Source: Gammaproteobacteria bacterium (lineage in GTDB: Bacteria > Pseudomonadota > Gammaproteobacteria > Pseudomonadales > Cellvibrionaceae). Taken from it: 64,000 nucleotides of DNA. The position numbers and the translations under genes were made by a program. Below are positions 1 to 9,945 of this stretch, in pieces; within the stretch, counting starts at the first letter, position 1, and every line of letters starts with the position of its first letter. The notes beneath the pieces were generated by a model. The model searched no databases, had not been told where the DNA came from, and saw nothing but the letters and a program-made list of their open reading frames with translations. Location of the stretch: the NCBI GenBank assembly GCA_021151625.1, contig JAGKWY010000002.1, positions 1 to 64,000 on the forward strand. The letters are read 5' to 3'.

Positions 1-74
1 GCCGAAGGCACTCCCCTGCTAAGGGAGCATACCTCAAAAGGGTATCGGGGGTTCGACTCCCCCCTTCTCCGCCA
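1..74 (+). tRNA. tRNA-Ser (GCT), 3' part, cut by window start
   Basis: The window opens inside a class II tRNA. The anticodon stem-loop with GCT in the loop (around 19-21), a long variable arm, a T arm containing GGTTCGACTCC, and the acceptor 3' strand ending in CTTCTCCGCCA are all visible, and the CCA is encoded. The long variable arm and the GCT anticodon indicate serine. The first roughly 17 bases lie upstream of the window, so folding of the whole molecule cannot be checked. Confidence 0.9.
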
Positions 75-86
75 TTGAATTCAAAC

Positions 87-117
87 AAAAAGCCCAATCA
101 TAAGATTGGGCTTTTTG
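87..117 (+). terminator. Rho-independent terminator of the tRNA-Ser transcript
   Basis: A 9-bp stem AGCCCAATC / GATTGGGCT closes a 4-nt loop. It is preceded by an A run and followed by a T run, 13 bases after the tRNA end. Confidence 0.85.
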
Positions 118-233
118 TTTTTGTGCGAGAGGAATGTTAAGTTTTTATTGTAGGTTGTGCCGAGACGCGTAGTCTGAGTGCAGCGATGCCCGACGCGATC
201 AATCAGTATAATTTACGAATATAATTTATTCGC

Positions 234-275
234 CCAATAAAAAAGCCGATGTAAAAACATCGGCTTTTTTATTGG
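234..275. terminator. Long hairpin terminator, serves valS
   Basis: The inverted repeat has arms of about 19 bp with the core GCCGATGT / ACATCGGC around a 4-nt loop and is flanked by A and T tracts on both sides. It lies just after the valS stop codon on the minus strand and by symmetry can also stop rightward transcripts. Confidence 0.8.
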
Positions 276-292
276 CTGTAAAAATGTAATTT

Positions 293-3151
293 TTACAGGG
301 CGCTGATTTTTTGAATTTGCTCGCGCAGCTTCTCAACGGCAGCTTTGTTTTCATTTACACGCTTGCGCTCGTTCTCTACAACTTCCGCAGGTGCTTTTTC
401 TACAAATGCCGCGTTGCCAAGTTTGGTTTCGGTACGTTCGATATCCTGCTGCAATTTGTTGCTTTCCTTGGTCAGGCGTGCAATTTCAGCGTCTTTATCG
501 ATAAAGCCAGCCATGGGTATCAGTATTTCCATTTGGCCTACCAGTGCGGTTGCAGACATAGGTTCTGCATCGCCCGCATGTAACCAGGTAACGCTCTCCA
601 GTGAGGCTAATTTTTTCAGGAATTGCTGATTGGTGTGTAAACGTTGCTGGTCATCTGCACTGCCATTTTTAAATAGCACATTGAGATCTTTTGCTGGAGA
701 AATATTCATTTCGCCGCGAATGTTGCGCACTCCTAAAATTACCGCTTGTAACCACTCAACATCTTTCAAGGCCTGTTGATCGATTTTGTTTTCGTCGGCA
801 ATCGGGTAACGCGCATGCATAATGGTTTCGCCAGTAACGCCAGCAAGCGGTTTGATTTTCTGCCAGATCTCTTCTGAAATAAATGGCATCAGCGGATGAA
901 TCAAACGCAGTACGGTTTCCAGTACGCGAATCAGTGTGCGGCGAGTGCCTTTCTTACTTGCTTCGCTACCTTCGGATTTATCAAACAGAATGGGTTTGGA
1001 TAATTCCAGATACCAATCGCAGTATTCATTCCATACAAATTCGTAAATTGCCTGCGCAGCAAGATCGAGGCGATAGGTGTCCAGTGCTTCAGCAACTTGC
1101 TTCTCTGCCAGTTGCAACTTGCTAATAATCCAGCGGTCAGCAACTGACAGTGCGTAATCAGTAGAGCCGTCTTGCGCACAATCCTGATCTTCGCATTGCA
1201 TTAATACATAGCGAGTTGCGTTCCAGATTTTATTGCAGAAGTTGCGATAGCCTTCAACGCGACCCATATCGAATTTAATGTCGCGGCCGGTCGATGCCAG
1301 TGAGCAGAAAGTAAAACGTAATGCATCGGTACCGTAAGCCTGAATACCCTCGGGGAATTCCTTACGCGTTTGCTTTTCAATTTTTGCGGCGTCTTTTGGA
1401 TTCATTAAGCCAGTGGTGCGTTTCTGCACCAGGGTTTCCAAATCGATACCGTCAACGATATCGAGCGGGTCCAACACATTGCCTTTGGATTTGGACATCT
1501 TCTGGCCCTGACTGTCGCGCACCAGCCCGTGTACATAAACTGTTTTAAACGGAACTTGTGGTGTGCCATCTTCATGCTTTACCAAATGCATGGTGAGCAT
1601 AATCATGCGTGCAACCCAGAAGAAAATAATGTCGAAGCCGGTAACTAAAACATCTGTTGGGTGGAATTTTTTCAAAAATTCGGTTTGCTCTGGCCAGCCG
1701 AGGGTGGAGAAGGTCCATAAGCCTGAACTGAACCAGGTATCCAATACGTCTTCGTCCTGATTCAGGGCTGCGTCGGTGCCCAGATTATATTTACTGCGTA
1801 CTTCGGCCTCGTTGCGACCGACATACACTTTGCCACTTGCGTCGTACCATGCAGGAATGCGGTGGCCCCACCAGAGTTGACGGCTAATACACCAATCCTG
1901 AATGTCGCGCATCCAGGAAAAATACATATTTTCGTATTGCTTGGGCACAAACTGAATGCGGCCATCTTCAACCGCAGCGATTGCAGGTTCTGCCAAAGGT
2001 TTAGTGCTGACATACCATTGGTCAGTTAACCAGGGCTCGATCACTACACCAGAGCGATCGCCGCGCGGCACTTTTAAACCGTGGTCATCAATTTTTTCCA
2101 GCAATTCTGCGGCTTCAAATGCGACGACAATGTGCTTGCGCGCTTCATAGCGATCGAGTCCGGCATAGTGCGCGGGCAGGGTGCCATCTAGTTGCGTGTT
2201 AAGGCTGCCATCCAGATTAAAAATTTGTGCGGCTGCTAACACGGCAGCATTTTTATCGAGCACATTAATCAAGGGTAAATTGTGACGCTTGCCGACTTCA
2301 TAGTCATTAAAGTCATGAGCTGGTGTAATTTTTACGCAGCCAGTGCCGAATTCGCGATCAACATAATCGTCCGCAATAATTGGGATTAAACGATTCACTA
2401 ATGGCAGTAGTACAAATTTTCCAATCAATGATTTATAGCGCTCATCTTCCGGGTGAACGGCAACGGCACTGTCGCCCAGCATGGTTTCGGGGCGAGTCGT
2501 AGCAACGACTAAATAATTTTTGCCTTCCGCGGTAGTAGCACCGTCAGCCAATGGGTAGCGCAGGTTCCACAGGCTGCCTTTTTCATCGTGGTTTTCTACT
2601 TCTAGATCGGAAATAGCTGTGTGCAATTTAGGGTCCCAATTCACCAGTCGTTTGCCGCGGTAAATCAAACCATCTTCATATAAGCGTACAAAGGCTTCCT
2701 GTACTGCAGCAGAAAGGCCATCATCCATAGTGAAACGTTCGCGAGCCCAATCTACTGAGGAGCCCAGGCGACGAATTTGGCGAGTGATAGTGCCGCCGGA
2801 TTGCTCTTTCCATTCCCAGACTTTCTTCAGGAATTTCTCGCGACCCAGATCGTGGCGGCTGATATTTTGTGCAGCCAATTGGCGCTCTACCACCATTTGC
2901 GTGGCGATACCGGCATGGTCGGTGCCCACTTGCCATAGAGTATCGTCACCGCTCATACGGCGATAGCGGATCAGTGCATCCATGACCGCATTGTTGAAGC
3001 CGTGACCCATATGCAGGCTGCCAGTTACATTGGGTGGAGGAATCATAATGCAGTAGGGCTTTTCCCCTCCTGCTGGCTTGAAATAGCCTTGTTCTTCCCA
3101 GGTTTGGTACCACTGGCGTTCGATTGCGTGGGGTTGGTAGGTTTTATCCAT
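293..3151 (-). CDS. valS: Valyl-tRNA synthetase
   Basis: This cytoplasmic class I aminoacyl-tRNA synthetase charges tRNA-Val with valine. The 952-residue product has the normal bacterial length. The HIGH-type motif appears as HMGH near residue 47 (after PPPNVTGSL) and the KMSKS motif is intact as KMSKSKGN near residue 556. The connective editing domain with ATTRPETMLGD lies between them, and a C-terminal coiled coil rich in Lys/Glu closes the protein. The ATG at 3151 gives the family N-terminus. The gene stands alone, faces the tRNA-Ser, and ends at the hairpin at 234-275. Nothing is unusual. Confidence 0.97.
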   Translation of the reverse strand: MDKTYQPHAIERQWYQTWEEQGYFKPAGGEKPYCIMIPPPNVTGSLHMGHGFNNAVMDALIRYRRMSGDDTLWQVGTDHAGIATQMVVERQLAAQNISRHDLGREKFLKKVWEWKEQSGGTITRQIRRLGSSVDWARERFTMDDGLSAAVQEAFVRLYEDGLIYRGKRLVNWDPKLHTAISDLEVENHDEKGSLWNLRYPLADGATTAEGKNYLVVATTRPETMLGDSAVAVHPEDERYKSLIGKFVLLPLVNRLIPIIADDYVDREFGTGCVKITPAHDFNDYEVGKRHNLPLINVLDKNAAVLAAAQIFNLDGSLNTQLDGTLPAHYAGLDRYEARKHIVVAFEAAELLEKIDDHGLKVPRGDRSGVVIEPWLTDQWYVSTKPLAEPAIAAVEDGRIQFVPKQYENMYFSWMRDIQDWCISRQLWWGHRIPAWYDASGKVYVGRNEAEVRSKYNLGTDAALNQDEDVLDTWFSSGLWTFSTLGWPEQTEFLKKFHPTDVLVTGFDIIFFWVARMIMLTMHLVKHEDGTPQVPFKTVYVHGLVRDSQGQKMSKSKGNVLDPLDIVDGIDLETLVQKRTTGLMNPKDAAKIEKQTRKEFPEGIQAYGTDALRFTFCSLASTGRDIKFDMGRVEGYRNFCNKIWNATRYVLMQCEDQDCAQDGSTDYALSVADRWIISKLQLAEKQVAEALDTYRLDLAAQAIYEFVWNEYCDWYLELSKPILFDKSEGSEASKKGTRRTLIRVLETVLRLIHPLMPFISEEIWQKIKPLAGVTGETIMHARYPIADENKIDQQALKDVEWLQAVILGVRNIRGEMNISPAKDLNVLFKNGSADDQQRLHTNQQFLKKLASLESVTWLHAGDAEPMSATALVGQMEILIPMAGFIDKDAEIARLTKESNKLQQDIERTETKLGNAAFVEKAPAEVVENERKRVNENKAAVEKLREQIQKISAL

Positions 3152-3335
3152 AGCGATATCTGGCTCTCGTTGACTGCCGCCGGATTTTGATCACAAGGCG
3201 GAAAAAATGAACAAAAATTGGTGGGCGATTATAGCGGTTTAACGCATTTAGGCCTAGGAATTCCGGGGTTGCGGTTGGGAGCTATTGCGCTGGTGTAATA
3301 TAGCGGCCATTTCCAGTAAACGAAGCGATAGCATT

Positions 3336-4349
3336 ATGGTTATAAATACGTTAGCTGAGCCAATTGATGCAGTAATTATGTGGGTGGATGGAGCGGATCC
3401 GGCGCATGCTAAGAAGCTGAATCGTTACCTTGAGCAGCTCGGAGGAAAAAGACCTGCCGCCGCCAATAAGACCCGTTTTCATCATGCAGGTGAGTTGGAC
3501 TATTGCGTTATATCTCTGCTCAAATTCGCTCCCTGGTTACGCACTATTTTTATTGTGACCGACAATCAACGACCAGCATTAATGGACTTTATTTCAGGTA
3601 CACCATTCGAACAAAAAATAAAGGTTGTTGATCACACTGAGATATTTAAAGGTTATGAATCCTGGTTGCCCAGCTTTAATAGTATGGCAATTAGCAGTTT
3701 GCTCTACAAAATTCCTGGATTGGCAGAGCAATTTCTTTATATGAATGATGATTTCATGTTGATTCGCCCGGTTTATCCGGAAGATTTTTTTCGTGGTGAT
3801 AAAGTGGTGCTACGCGGGCGTTGGCGTCTATTAGACTCGGCAAATATTTTCAAGCGCTGGATTAAGCAGTTGCGCAATAAGCTGCGCGCAAAAGACAAAA
3901 AAGATCGCATTAGTTTTTGGGGGTTGCAGCAACGTTGCGCAGAACTCTTGGGGTTCAAACGCAATTATTTTCGTTTGCCTCATGTACCACACGCATGGAA
4001 AAAAAGCAGTTGGGTACAATTGTATGACCAGTATCCTGCCGCAATAGAGTGTAATGTTCGTGGACAGCTGCGTAGTGCCAGTCAGTATGTTCCAGAAGGG
4101 TTATCTGCACATTACCATCATAAGCTTCAATTGGTGGAGGTCGATAACTCGCGCACCAATATGCAACTAAAACCCTGCGAGCAATCACTATGGAGAATAA
4201 AGGCTAAGTTGAGGGCGGCAGAAAAAAAGAGCAATATTATTTTTGCGTGTGTCCAGAGTATTGAAAGTGCCCCGGAAGAAAAGCAGCGATTAATTTTTCA
4301 GTGGCTGGATCAACGCATTGGGACTTTTGATCAGTTGCAGAATAAATAG
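3336..4349 (+). CDS. Stealth-family sugar-phosphate transferase, copy 1
   Basis: The protein of about 337 residues has the conserved blocks of the Stealth family: IDAVIMWVDG at the N-terminus (CR1), YCVISLLKFAPWLRTIFIVTD (CR2, cited as family block), LYMNDDF in the middle (CR3), and a C-terminal CVQSIE region. Characterised members transfer hexose-1-phosphate to capsule or surface glycans to make phosphodiester links, so a similar cytoplasmic role in surface-polymer synthesis is likely. The acceptor and donor are unknown. The reading frame can be extended to a TTG at 3285, but the ATG at 3336 starts right before the CR1 block and matches the second copy at 8872. It is convergent with the LtaS-like gene. 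Confidence 0.85.
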   Translation: MVINTLAEPIDAVIMWVDGADPAHAKKLNRYLEQLGGKRPAAANKTRFHHAGELDYCVISLLKFAPWLRTIFIVTDNQRPALMDFISGTPFEQKIKVVDHTEIFKGYESWLPSFNSMAISSLLYKIPGLAEQFLYMNDDFMLIRPVYPEDFFRGDKVVLRGRWRLLDSANIFKRWIKQLRNKLRAKDKKDRISFWGLQQRCAELLGFKRNYFRLPHVPHAWKKSSWVQLYDQYPAAIECNVRGQLRSASQYVPEGLSAHYHHKLQLVEVDNSRTNMQLKPCEQSLWRIKAKLRAAEKKSNIIFACVQSIESAPEEKQRLIFQWLDQRIGTFDQLQNK

Positions 4350-4381
4350 TTGTTGAGGCACTCTTCCCTGAGTAGATTTGA

Positions 4382-6352
4382 TCATTGCTCCATTTGGTAC
4401 ATTCTTTTGCGATATAAAATAGAAGGTAACAGCACGTGCGCCAGCGCTTTTTGTTGATCGCCTTTTTCCGCTGGCGTAGTTAACAGACTCACATGTTTGG
4501 TTTGAGGTTCGTAAGTGGCTGCAATAGCGGTTTCATCCGGTTTTAAAATAGTGAGTTTGTGTTGGGTATCCCTTTCTTCCATCAGCGCGAAATAATCTTC
4601 AAATTGAATCAGTGCTCGGCCAGGGCTTGTCTCATCTGCAGCAAAGTCGCGGCCCAGCATAGGATGTTTGCCAGACACTCCCATCAGTGACAGCAGCGTT
4701 GGAGCCAGGTCAATTTGACTGGCTACACGGCTAATGGTTTTGGATTGAATATCTGCACCTAGAATCACTCCGGGAATATGAAATTTATTTACCGGTACCA
4801 ATGTGTCGCCGTAGACGCGGTTGTCATGGTCGGCTACAACCAAAAATACAGTGTTTTGCCAGTAGGGACTGGCTTGCGCTTTTTTGATGAATTCCCCCAA
4901 TGCATAGTCTGCGTATTTAACGGCATTATTCACTGTCGCCTTGGGTTCTTCATGTAGCTGGATTCGACCATCCGGAAATTCAAAAGGGGCATGGTTGGAT
5001 GAGCTGAAAATCAAACTAAAAAAGGGTTGTCCTTTTTGGTTTAATTCCATCAGGTGGCTGTGTGCGTGATTAAACAAGTCTTCATCACTTGCCCCCCAGC
5101 TGCCAACAAATTGCGGGTTTTTAATATCTTTAAAATCAATAATTTGTTCAAAGCCATTGCCAGTAAAAAAGCTGCGCATATTATCGAAGTGAGCTTCACC
5201 GCCATAAATAAATTCGGTATGGAAACCCTGGCGCTCAAGGATATCGGCAATGGTAAAAAAGTTTTTTTGCGACAGTGATAGTTTTACCACGCTTTGTGCC
5301 GGCGTGGGCATAAATCCCGCAACTACCGCCTCTATTCCACGCACTGATCGGGTTCCGGTGGCATAGAGCTGCTCAAACCACCAGCCCTGGTTTTTAAGTT
5401 TTTCCAGCTCTGGTGTAACTGCAACACCCCCCAGGCTTTCTACAAAGGTTGCACCAAGGCTTTCTTCCAGCACTATCACCAAATTCAATGGCTTTTCGCG
5501 TGCTATTGCCGCCGTGTGTTGATGCAGGGTAGGGAAGTCTTTATTGGAAAATTGATAGTTTTGTAACCATGGCCATTGCAGGTTTTGCTGCACCACATCT
5601 GCCTGGGCCATCTTGCCGTAAATCTCACTTGATTTGGCTTCATGCTTCATATTGTACATGGCAAATACAACGGAATAGCTGGAGCTAATAACGAGCGAGT
5701 TTACTAATGCATCACCAGTAATTGCAAAGAGTGCAGGGTTTGCCGGGCGATGTTGAGTGGTGGAGCGGATTGCCATTCCCAATGCGAGAATTAATACTGG
5801 CCAAATCATTACTAAATAAACGTAGGAAATGCGATACCTGCGCTGCGCAGGATCCTTGATTAATTTGCTGGACACCAGGGTTAAAACAATGGTCAGGAAA
5901 ATACCGCCGAGAAAAGGAGCGCGAAAACCATTCCACAAAGTTGCAAATACTTCTTTCGGATATTTAAGGTATTCGACAAATAATCGATTGGGACGAATAT
6001 CGTATTGCTGAATAAACGCTGGTGTTGCCAGCTCCATAAAAATCAGCAGGCCAAGCCCGGCAACAGCCCAGCCATAAGTAAATTTATTCCAGGCTTGTTG
6101 CCATTGATTTGGTTTCCATAGTGGCATTAAGAGCACTGGAATCAGCACCCAGAAACTCACCATAATCAAATCCGCCCGGACACCCTGGATAAGCATTTGC
6201 AGCAGCTTTCCGGTTGGCTCCACTCTATCCCATTGCCATGCGATCAATAAGGCGCGGCTAATGCTAAGTAGTAACAACCCCAGAATATACATACGCAGTA
6301 AAAAGCGCAGGTGGCCGGAAAATAGTGCGCTGAAAAAGTTATTGTTGATCAT
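4382..6352 (-). CDS. LtaS/OpgB-like membrane phosphoglycerol transferase (sulfatase fold)
   Basis: This is a 656-residue inner-membrane protein with about five transmembrane segments in the first 210 residues, followed by a periplasmic alkaline-phosphatase-superfamily domain. Metal and nucleophile sites are visible: VIVLEESLG near residue 295 and YATGTRSVRG near residue 335, where the Thr would be the phospho-acceptor, plus a late DHDNR near residue 490. LtaS/OpgB-type enzymes move glycerol-phosphate from phosphatidylglycerol to glycans on the outside of the membrane. In this surface-glycan cluster a phosphoglycerol substitution of the LPS core or periplasmic glucan is the likely job. A phosphoethanolamine donor cannot be excluded. 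Confidence 0.75.
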   Translation of the reverse strand: MINNNFFSALFSGHLRFLLRMYILGLLLLSISRALLIAWQWDRVEPTGKLLQMLIQGVRADLIMVSFWVLIPVLLMPLWKPNQWQQAWNKFTYGWAVAGLGLLIFMELATPAFIQQYDIRPNRLFVEYLKYPKEVFATLWNGFRAPFLGGIFLTIVLTLVSSKLIKDPAQRRYRISYVYLVMIWPVLILALGMAIRSTTQHRPANPALFAITGDALVNSLVISSSYSVVFAMYNMKHEAKSSEIYGKMAQADVVQQNLQWPWLQNYQFSNKDFPTLHQHTAAIAREKPLNLVIVLEESLGATFVESLGGVAVTPELEKLKNQGWWFEQLYATGTRSVRGIEAVVAGFMPTPAQSVVKLSLSQKNFFTIADILERQGFHTEFIYGGEAHFDNMRSFFTGNGFEQIIDFKDIKNPQFVGSWGASDEDLFNHAHSHLMELNQKGQPFFSLIFSSSNHAPFEFPDGRIQLHEEPKATVNNAVKYADYALGEFIKKAQASPYWQNTVFLVVADHDNRVYGDTLVPVNKFHIPGVILGADIQSKTISRVASQIDLAPTLLSLMGVSGKHPMLGRDFAADETSPGRALIQFEDYFALMEERDTQHKLTILKPDETAIAATYEPQTKHVSLLTTPAEKGDQQKALAHVLLPSILYRKRMYQMEQ

Positions 6353-6682
6353 GATTAGGTTATATCTACATTGGTTTTTTGCGGTACTTGATCCGGTTAT
6401 TGGATCAGTTTATTTACTTGGGGCAGTGTTATTGAAGGCGGACCCAAGGAATATAAGGGTCAACTATTATAGTGTTTTTAAGTGCATGGTTGTGCATAAA
6501 GTCAAGGTTGATTCAGAGAAAATGGGGGCGATAGTGTAGTATGACCGCGTATTTTAAATTGGTTCAGGTTGTGCCTGATTAGTTCCCTGGCTGGTACAAT
6601 GGCGGGCTCATTCAAGTGTTGCTGTAAGCCCAAATCCTATGTGGATGAGTTCCCGCCGTGAAATAATATTAGGTAATTTTTA
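6353..6682. promoter_or_regulatory. Divergent intergenic region, weak promoter candidate
   Basis: This 330-bp stretch separates the LtaS-like gene from the kinase-glycosidase gene, so it must hold both start regions. One weak rightward candidate is TTGATT at 6508 and GATAGT at 6530 with a 16-bp spacer. No convincing ORF, repeat or RNA was seen. Confidence 0.25.
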
Positions 6683-8851
6683 GTGTCCTCTCAAATAAGT
6701 ATTGTTAAACAAGGCCTGGGGCAGTACATCGGCGCTGTGCATCCGGATTTTGCGCATCCTGCGATGTGTTCCTGGTTGGCCGATTTGCCTCTTAACCTAC
6801 AAGAGAGCTTGTGTGAACGACTTTCACATGGCCCCGATTATGTGGTCAAGTTGACTTTGCCTGAGGCTGTGGGTGGGCAAACGGTTGCGTTAAAAATTTT
6901 TAAACGGCAAGGGTTTTTTAAAGATTGGTACGATCAACGCCATGGCTCCAAAGCAGAGCGCTCATTCCGAGCTGCCTGTTATCTACAAGAACATCAAATA
7001 GGTACTCCTGCGCCTATTGCCTGGTTGGAACGCTGGAGCAGTGGTCGTCTATTGGAGAGTTATTACCTTTGTCTGTTTGAGCCGGCTGTGTGCTTGCGCG
7101 ATTTGTTGTCGGAAATCTTGCATGATCAACGCGATAATGCCCCTTTACTTGAACTGATGCAGTTGGTAGCGCCAGCAGTCAGGGCTATGCATGATGTGGG
7201 GTTTAAGCACGGTGATATGGGCAATCAAAATATTTTGCTGCCTAAAAATGCAGATGGGAGCTGGGCGCAACCGCAGTTTATCGATTTGAATCGTTACAAA
7301 ACTTCATCGACCGGGCTATCGGTAGCAGATTGCGCCTTTGATATATCGCGTATGATTTTACCGGGTGCCTATTTGAAAATATTTAAGCTTATTTATTCTC
7401 GGCATGATGATGTTCCTGTTGCTCTGGATAAGCTTGAGCAAAAATATCGTGTTCGTTATGAGCGGCACCGGGCATCGCGAAAATTCCGTCGCCCTTTGCG
7501 TTATCTACGAAATAAAAAAAATACAAATCAGCGGCCAGTTTATCCTCCCCTAAACGATATTTGGTTGTGGGATGAAAAATCAGCACAACCTATGATTGCC
7601 TTGGATGCGCGAGAAAAGCGTCAGCAGCGCCAGCTGGGGTATTTGCTGCGTATGCTTGGCCGAGCGCTATACTATTTGCCGGGAATTTATCGACAATACC
7701 GCCAACTACTAACTACAAGTTATCAGGAACCGGTTGTGTTAAAGCAGCGTATAGGTGTTGCTCTTCACCCGCATTCTGAATACATAGAGAAAGAGTTATC
7801 TTTGTTGGCGCTCTTGGGGAATCCACCGGTATTAATTCGCTTTTGCCATCACGAAACTCCTGCTGATTGGTTGCGAGGCATAGCGCTTGTTGACCGCTTG
7901 CATAAAAATGGTGTCGCTATAACCGTTGCTATCCTGCAAGATAGACGCGCGATCACAAACCCCTCACTTTGGAGCGATTTCCTTGAGTTTGTAGTATCTG
8001 CAGTTGCTGATAAAGTTATCCAAATTGAAATTACCCACGCGATGAATAGGGTGAAATGGGGAGTTTGGAGTGACCGTGAATTTGCTGCGTTGCTGCAGCC
8101 TGCATTTGCATTGCAAGCGCGCTATCCACACGTGAAATGGATTGGCCCGGCCTGCATTGATTTTGAATATATGCCATTGCTGACCGCGTTAGCAGCTGTC
8201 CCCGAGGGGAAGCGATTTTCCGCACTGTCGCACCTGTTATATGTTGACCGGCGCGGTGCACCGGAAAATAAACAGGGCTATTTTTCTACGTTAGAAAAAA
8301 GTGCGTTGTTGCGTGCGGTGGCAATGACTTCGATGCACACCGAAAGTCGAGTTATTATTTCTGAAGTTAATTGGCCGGTAAAAGATACTGGCGAGTGGTC
8401 CCCTATAACATGCCCTTATGTCACTCCTAAATGGCGTCATTTCCGCCCGGGTGAGACCGAGGATGAGTACGCCAATTATCTGGTGCGTTTTTATTTGATT
8501 ACGCTTTGTTCGGGTCATATAGAACAAGTGTATTGGTGGCGTTTGTCCGCGCATGGATATGGTTTGGTGGATGATGTAGATAATTTTCGCCTGCGACCAG
8601 CGTTTAAGGCATTGCAGGTGTTATTGCACTCGCTAGGTGATGCGGTATTTGTGCGCAAATGGGAAACTGCTGAATCGCTTTACCTATTTGAGTTTGAGCG
8701 CGAGCAAAAAAAAATCCGGGTAGCGTGGGTGCATGGCGAGCCTGTGGACAGCTTACCTGAATTTTTGTTTGGTAGTGTGATGGGCAGGGATGGTGATATT
8801 TTGGATAGCTGGCAGTTATCCGCATCGCCCCTATATTTTTTGGAAAATTAA
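6683..8851 (+). CDS. WaaP/Kdo-kinase-like domain fused to a glycoside-hydrolase-like domain
   Basis: The 722-residue product begins at a GTG. Residues about 40-260 resemble the LPS core kinase (Kdo/WaaP, InaA) family: VALKIFKR would hold the ATP-binding Lys, HGDMGNQNIL (near 176) is the catalytic loop, and IDLNR (near 200) replaces DFG as in WaaP. After a basic bridge, residues about 355-722 look like a TIM-barrel glycosidase of clan A (GH39/GH5-like): an EITHAMNR strand near 450 and ISEVNWP near 560, whose Glu would be the nucleophile. The usual Asn-Glu acid/base pair is not obvious near 450, so the barrel may be a binding or altered domain. There is no signal peptide, so it is probably cytoplasmic. 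It is followed 20 bp later by Stealth copy 2, probably as one operon. Confidence 0.7.
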   Translation: MSSQISIVKQGLGQYIGAVHPDFAHPAMCSWLADLPLNLQESLCERLSHGPDYVVKLTLPEAVGGQTVALKIFKRQGFFKDWYDQRHGSKAERSFRAACYLQEHQIGTPAPIAWLERWSSGRLLESYYLCLFEPAVCLRDLLSEILHDQRDNAPLLELMQLVAPAVRAMHDVGFKHGDMGNQNILLPKNADGSWAQPQFIDLNRYKTSSTGLSVADCAFDISRMILPGAYLKIFKLIYSRHDDVPVALDKLEQKYRVRYERHRASRKFRRPLRYLRNKKNTNQRPVYPPLNDIWLWDEKSAQPMIALDAREKRQQRQLGYLLRMLGRALYYLPGIYRQYRQLLTTSYQEPVVLKQRIGVALHPHSEYIEKELSLLALLGNPPVLIRFCHHETPADWLRGIALVDRLHKNGVAITVAILQDRRAITNPSLWSDFLEFVVSAVADKVIQIEITHAMNRVKWGVWSDREFAALLQPAFALQARYPHVKWIGPACIDFEYMPLLTALAAVPEGKRFSALSHLLYVDRRGAPENKQGYFSTLEKSALLRAVAMTSMHTESRVIISEVNWPVKDTGEWSPITCPYVTPKWRHFRPGETEDEYANYLVRFYLITLCSGHIEQVYWWRLSAHGYGLVDDVDNFRLRPAFKALQVLLHSLGDAVFVRKWETAESLYLFEFEREQKKIRVAWVHGEPVDSLPEFLFGSVMGRDGDILDSWQLSASPLYFLEN

Positions 8852-8871
8852 AGGAATGTGTTTGTTAAGGT

Positions 8872-9894
8872 ATGGCTAGTAAATTTAATCATCCTATCGA
8901 TGCTGTTATTACCTGGGTGGATGGGCAAGATCCAAAACACCTACACAAATTAAATGCTTATATAGCGGAAATTGGCGGAAAGAGGCCTGTTACTGCTGAC
9001 CCAACACGTTTTCACAATGATGGTGAAATTGATTATTGTGTTGTGTCTTTACTTAAGTTCGCTCCGTGGCTGCGGTACATCTATATTGTAACGGATGATC
9101 AGGTGCCGGATATTTTTAACCAGCTAAAGGGCACCCCTTGGGAAAAAAAAGTAAGGTTAATTGATCATAGGATCATATTTGCTGGTTATGAGCAGGTATT
9201 ACCGACGTTTAATATTCGCAGTATTATGACGGTGCTTTGGCGTATTCCAGGTTTGGCTGAACATTTTTTGTATTTAAATGATGATTTCTTTTTAATACAG
9301 CCAGTGAAACCAGAGGATTTTTTTCGTGATCAGATGATTGTTATAAGGGGACAATGGCGCCCAATGGAAGATGTACGTTTGATCGCAAGGTTGCGTAGTT
9401 TCTGGTTTAAGTATGTATCTGCATCGCGCCAACAAAAACTGCTCGATCGGGCTAAGCATCGTGAAGCGCAAAAAAATAGCGCACGTTTGGCTGGCTTTAC
9501 CGATAAATACTTTTGGATACGACATGAGCCACATCCCTGGCGTAAATCCACCATAAGCAATTTCTTTGATCAACATCAGGATTTATTTGAGCGAAACCTT
9601 GCTCCCAAATTGCGACAACCGAATCAATTTATTTGTGAGGCTTTGGCTGCTTATTTAGAGTTAAATAGCGGCACAGCGCTAATTGAGGACGCTTTGATGG
9701 CCTTGAAAATTGATCCGCCCGATCAATCAGAAAAAGAGCTGCGCAAAATGATTGATCAAGCAGATAGAGATCCATCTTGCGCATTTATTTGTGTGCAGAG
9801 TTTAGAGAAAGCTCCACCGGCATTGCACCAACACATTGTCGCCTGGTTAAATCGTAGAATAGGTTCATTGGCGGAGTTGCTTGCTGCCAATTAA
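8872..9894 (+). CDS. Stealth-family sugar-phosphate transferase, copy 2
   Basis: The 340-residue protein is clearly homologous to the product at 3336-4349. It has IDAVITWVDG (CR1), YCVVSLLKFAPWLRYIYIVTD (CR2, cited as family block), LYLNDDFFLIQPV (CR3) and a C-terminal CVQSLEKAP block. It probably transfers a sugar-1-phosphate to a glycan acceptor in the cytoplasm. It lies 20 bp behind the kinase-glycosidase fusion on the same strand. The middle section (residues about 165-205) is rich in basic residues and differs from copy 1, which suggests a different acceptor. It is convergent with the glycerophosphotransferase at 9944. Confidence 0.85.
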   Translation: MASKFNHPIDAVITWVDGQDPKHLHKLNAYIAEIGGKRPVTADPTRFHNDGEIDYCVVSLLKFAPWLRYIYIVTDDQVPDIFNQLKGTPWEKKVRLIDHRIIFAGYEQVLPTFNIRSIMTVLWRIPGLAEHFLYLNDDFFLIQPVKPEDFFRDQMIVIRGQWRPMEDVRLIARLRSFWFKYVSASRQQKLLDRAKHREAQKNSARLAGFTDKYFWIRHEPHPWRKSTISNFFDQHQDLFERNLAPKLRQPNQFICEALAAYLELNSGTALIEDALMALKIDPPDQSEKELRKMIDQADRDPSCAFICVQSLEKAPPALHQHIVAWLNRRIGSLAELLAAN

Positions 9895-9901
9895 TCTGGG
9901 G

Positions 9902-9945
9902 AGACATAAGTAGTTATCTCTGCCAGTGGCGGTACTCTTATGTCT
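9902..9945. terminator. Inverted repeat between convergent genes
   Basis: The arms AGACATAAG and CTTATGTCT (9 bp, perfect) are separated by 26 bases between two converging genes. There is no clear T run, so it is only a possible two-way terminator. Confidence 0.3.

Noticed and set aside
6261..6539. 92-codon plus-strand frame across the start of the LtaS-like gene
   Set aside because: It overlaps the true coding start of the opposite gene and its translation has no family features.
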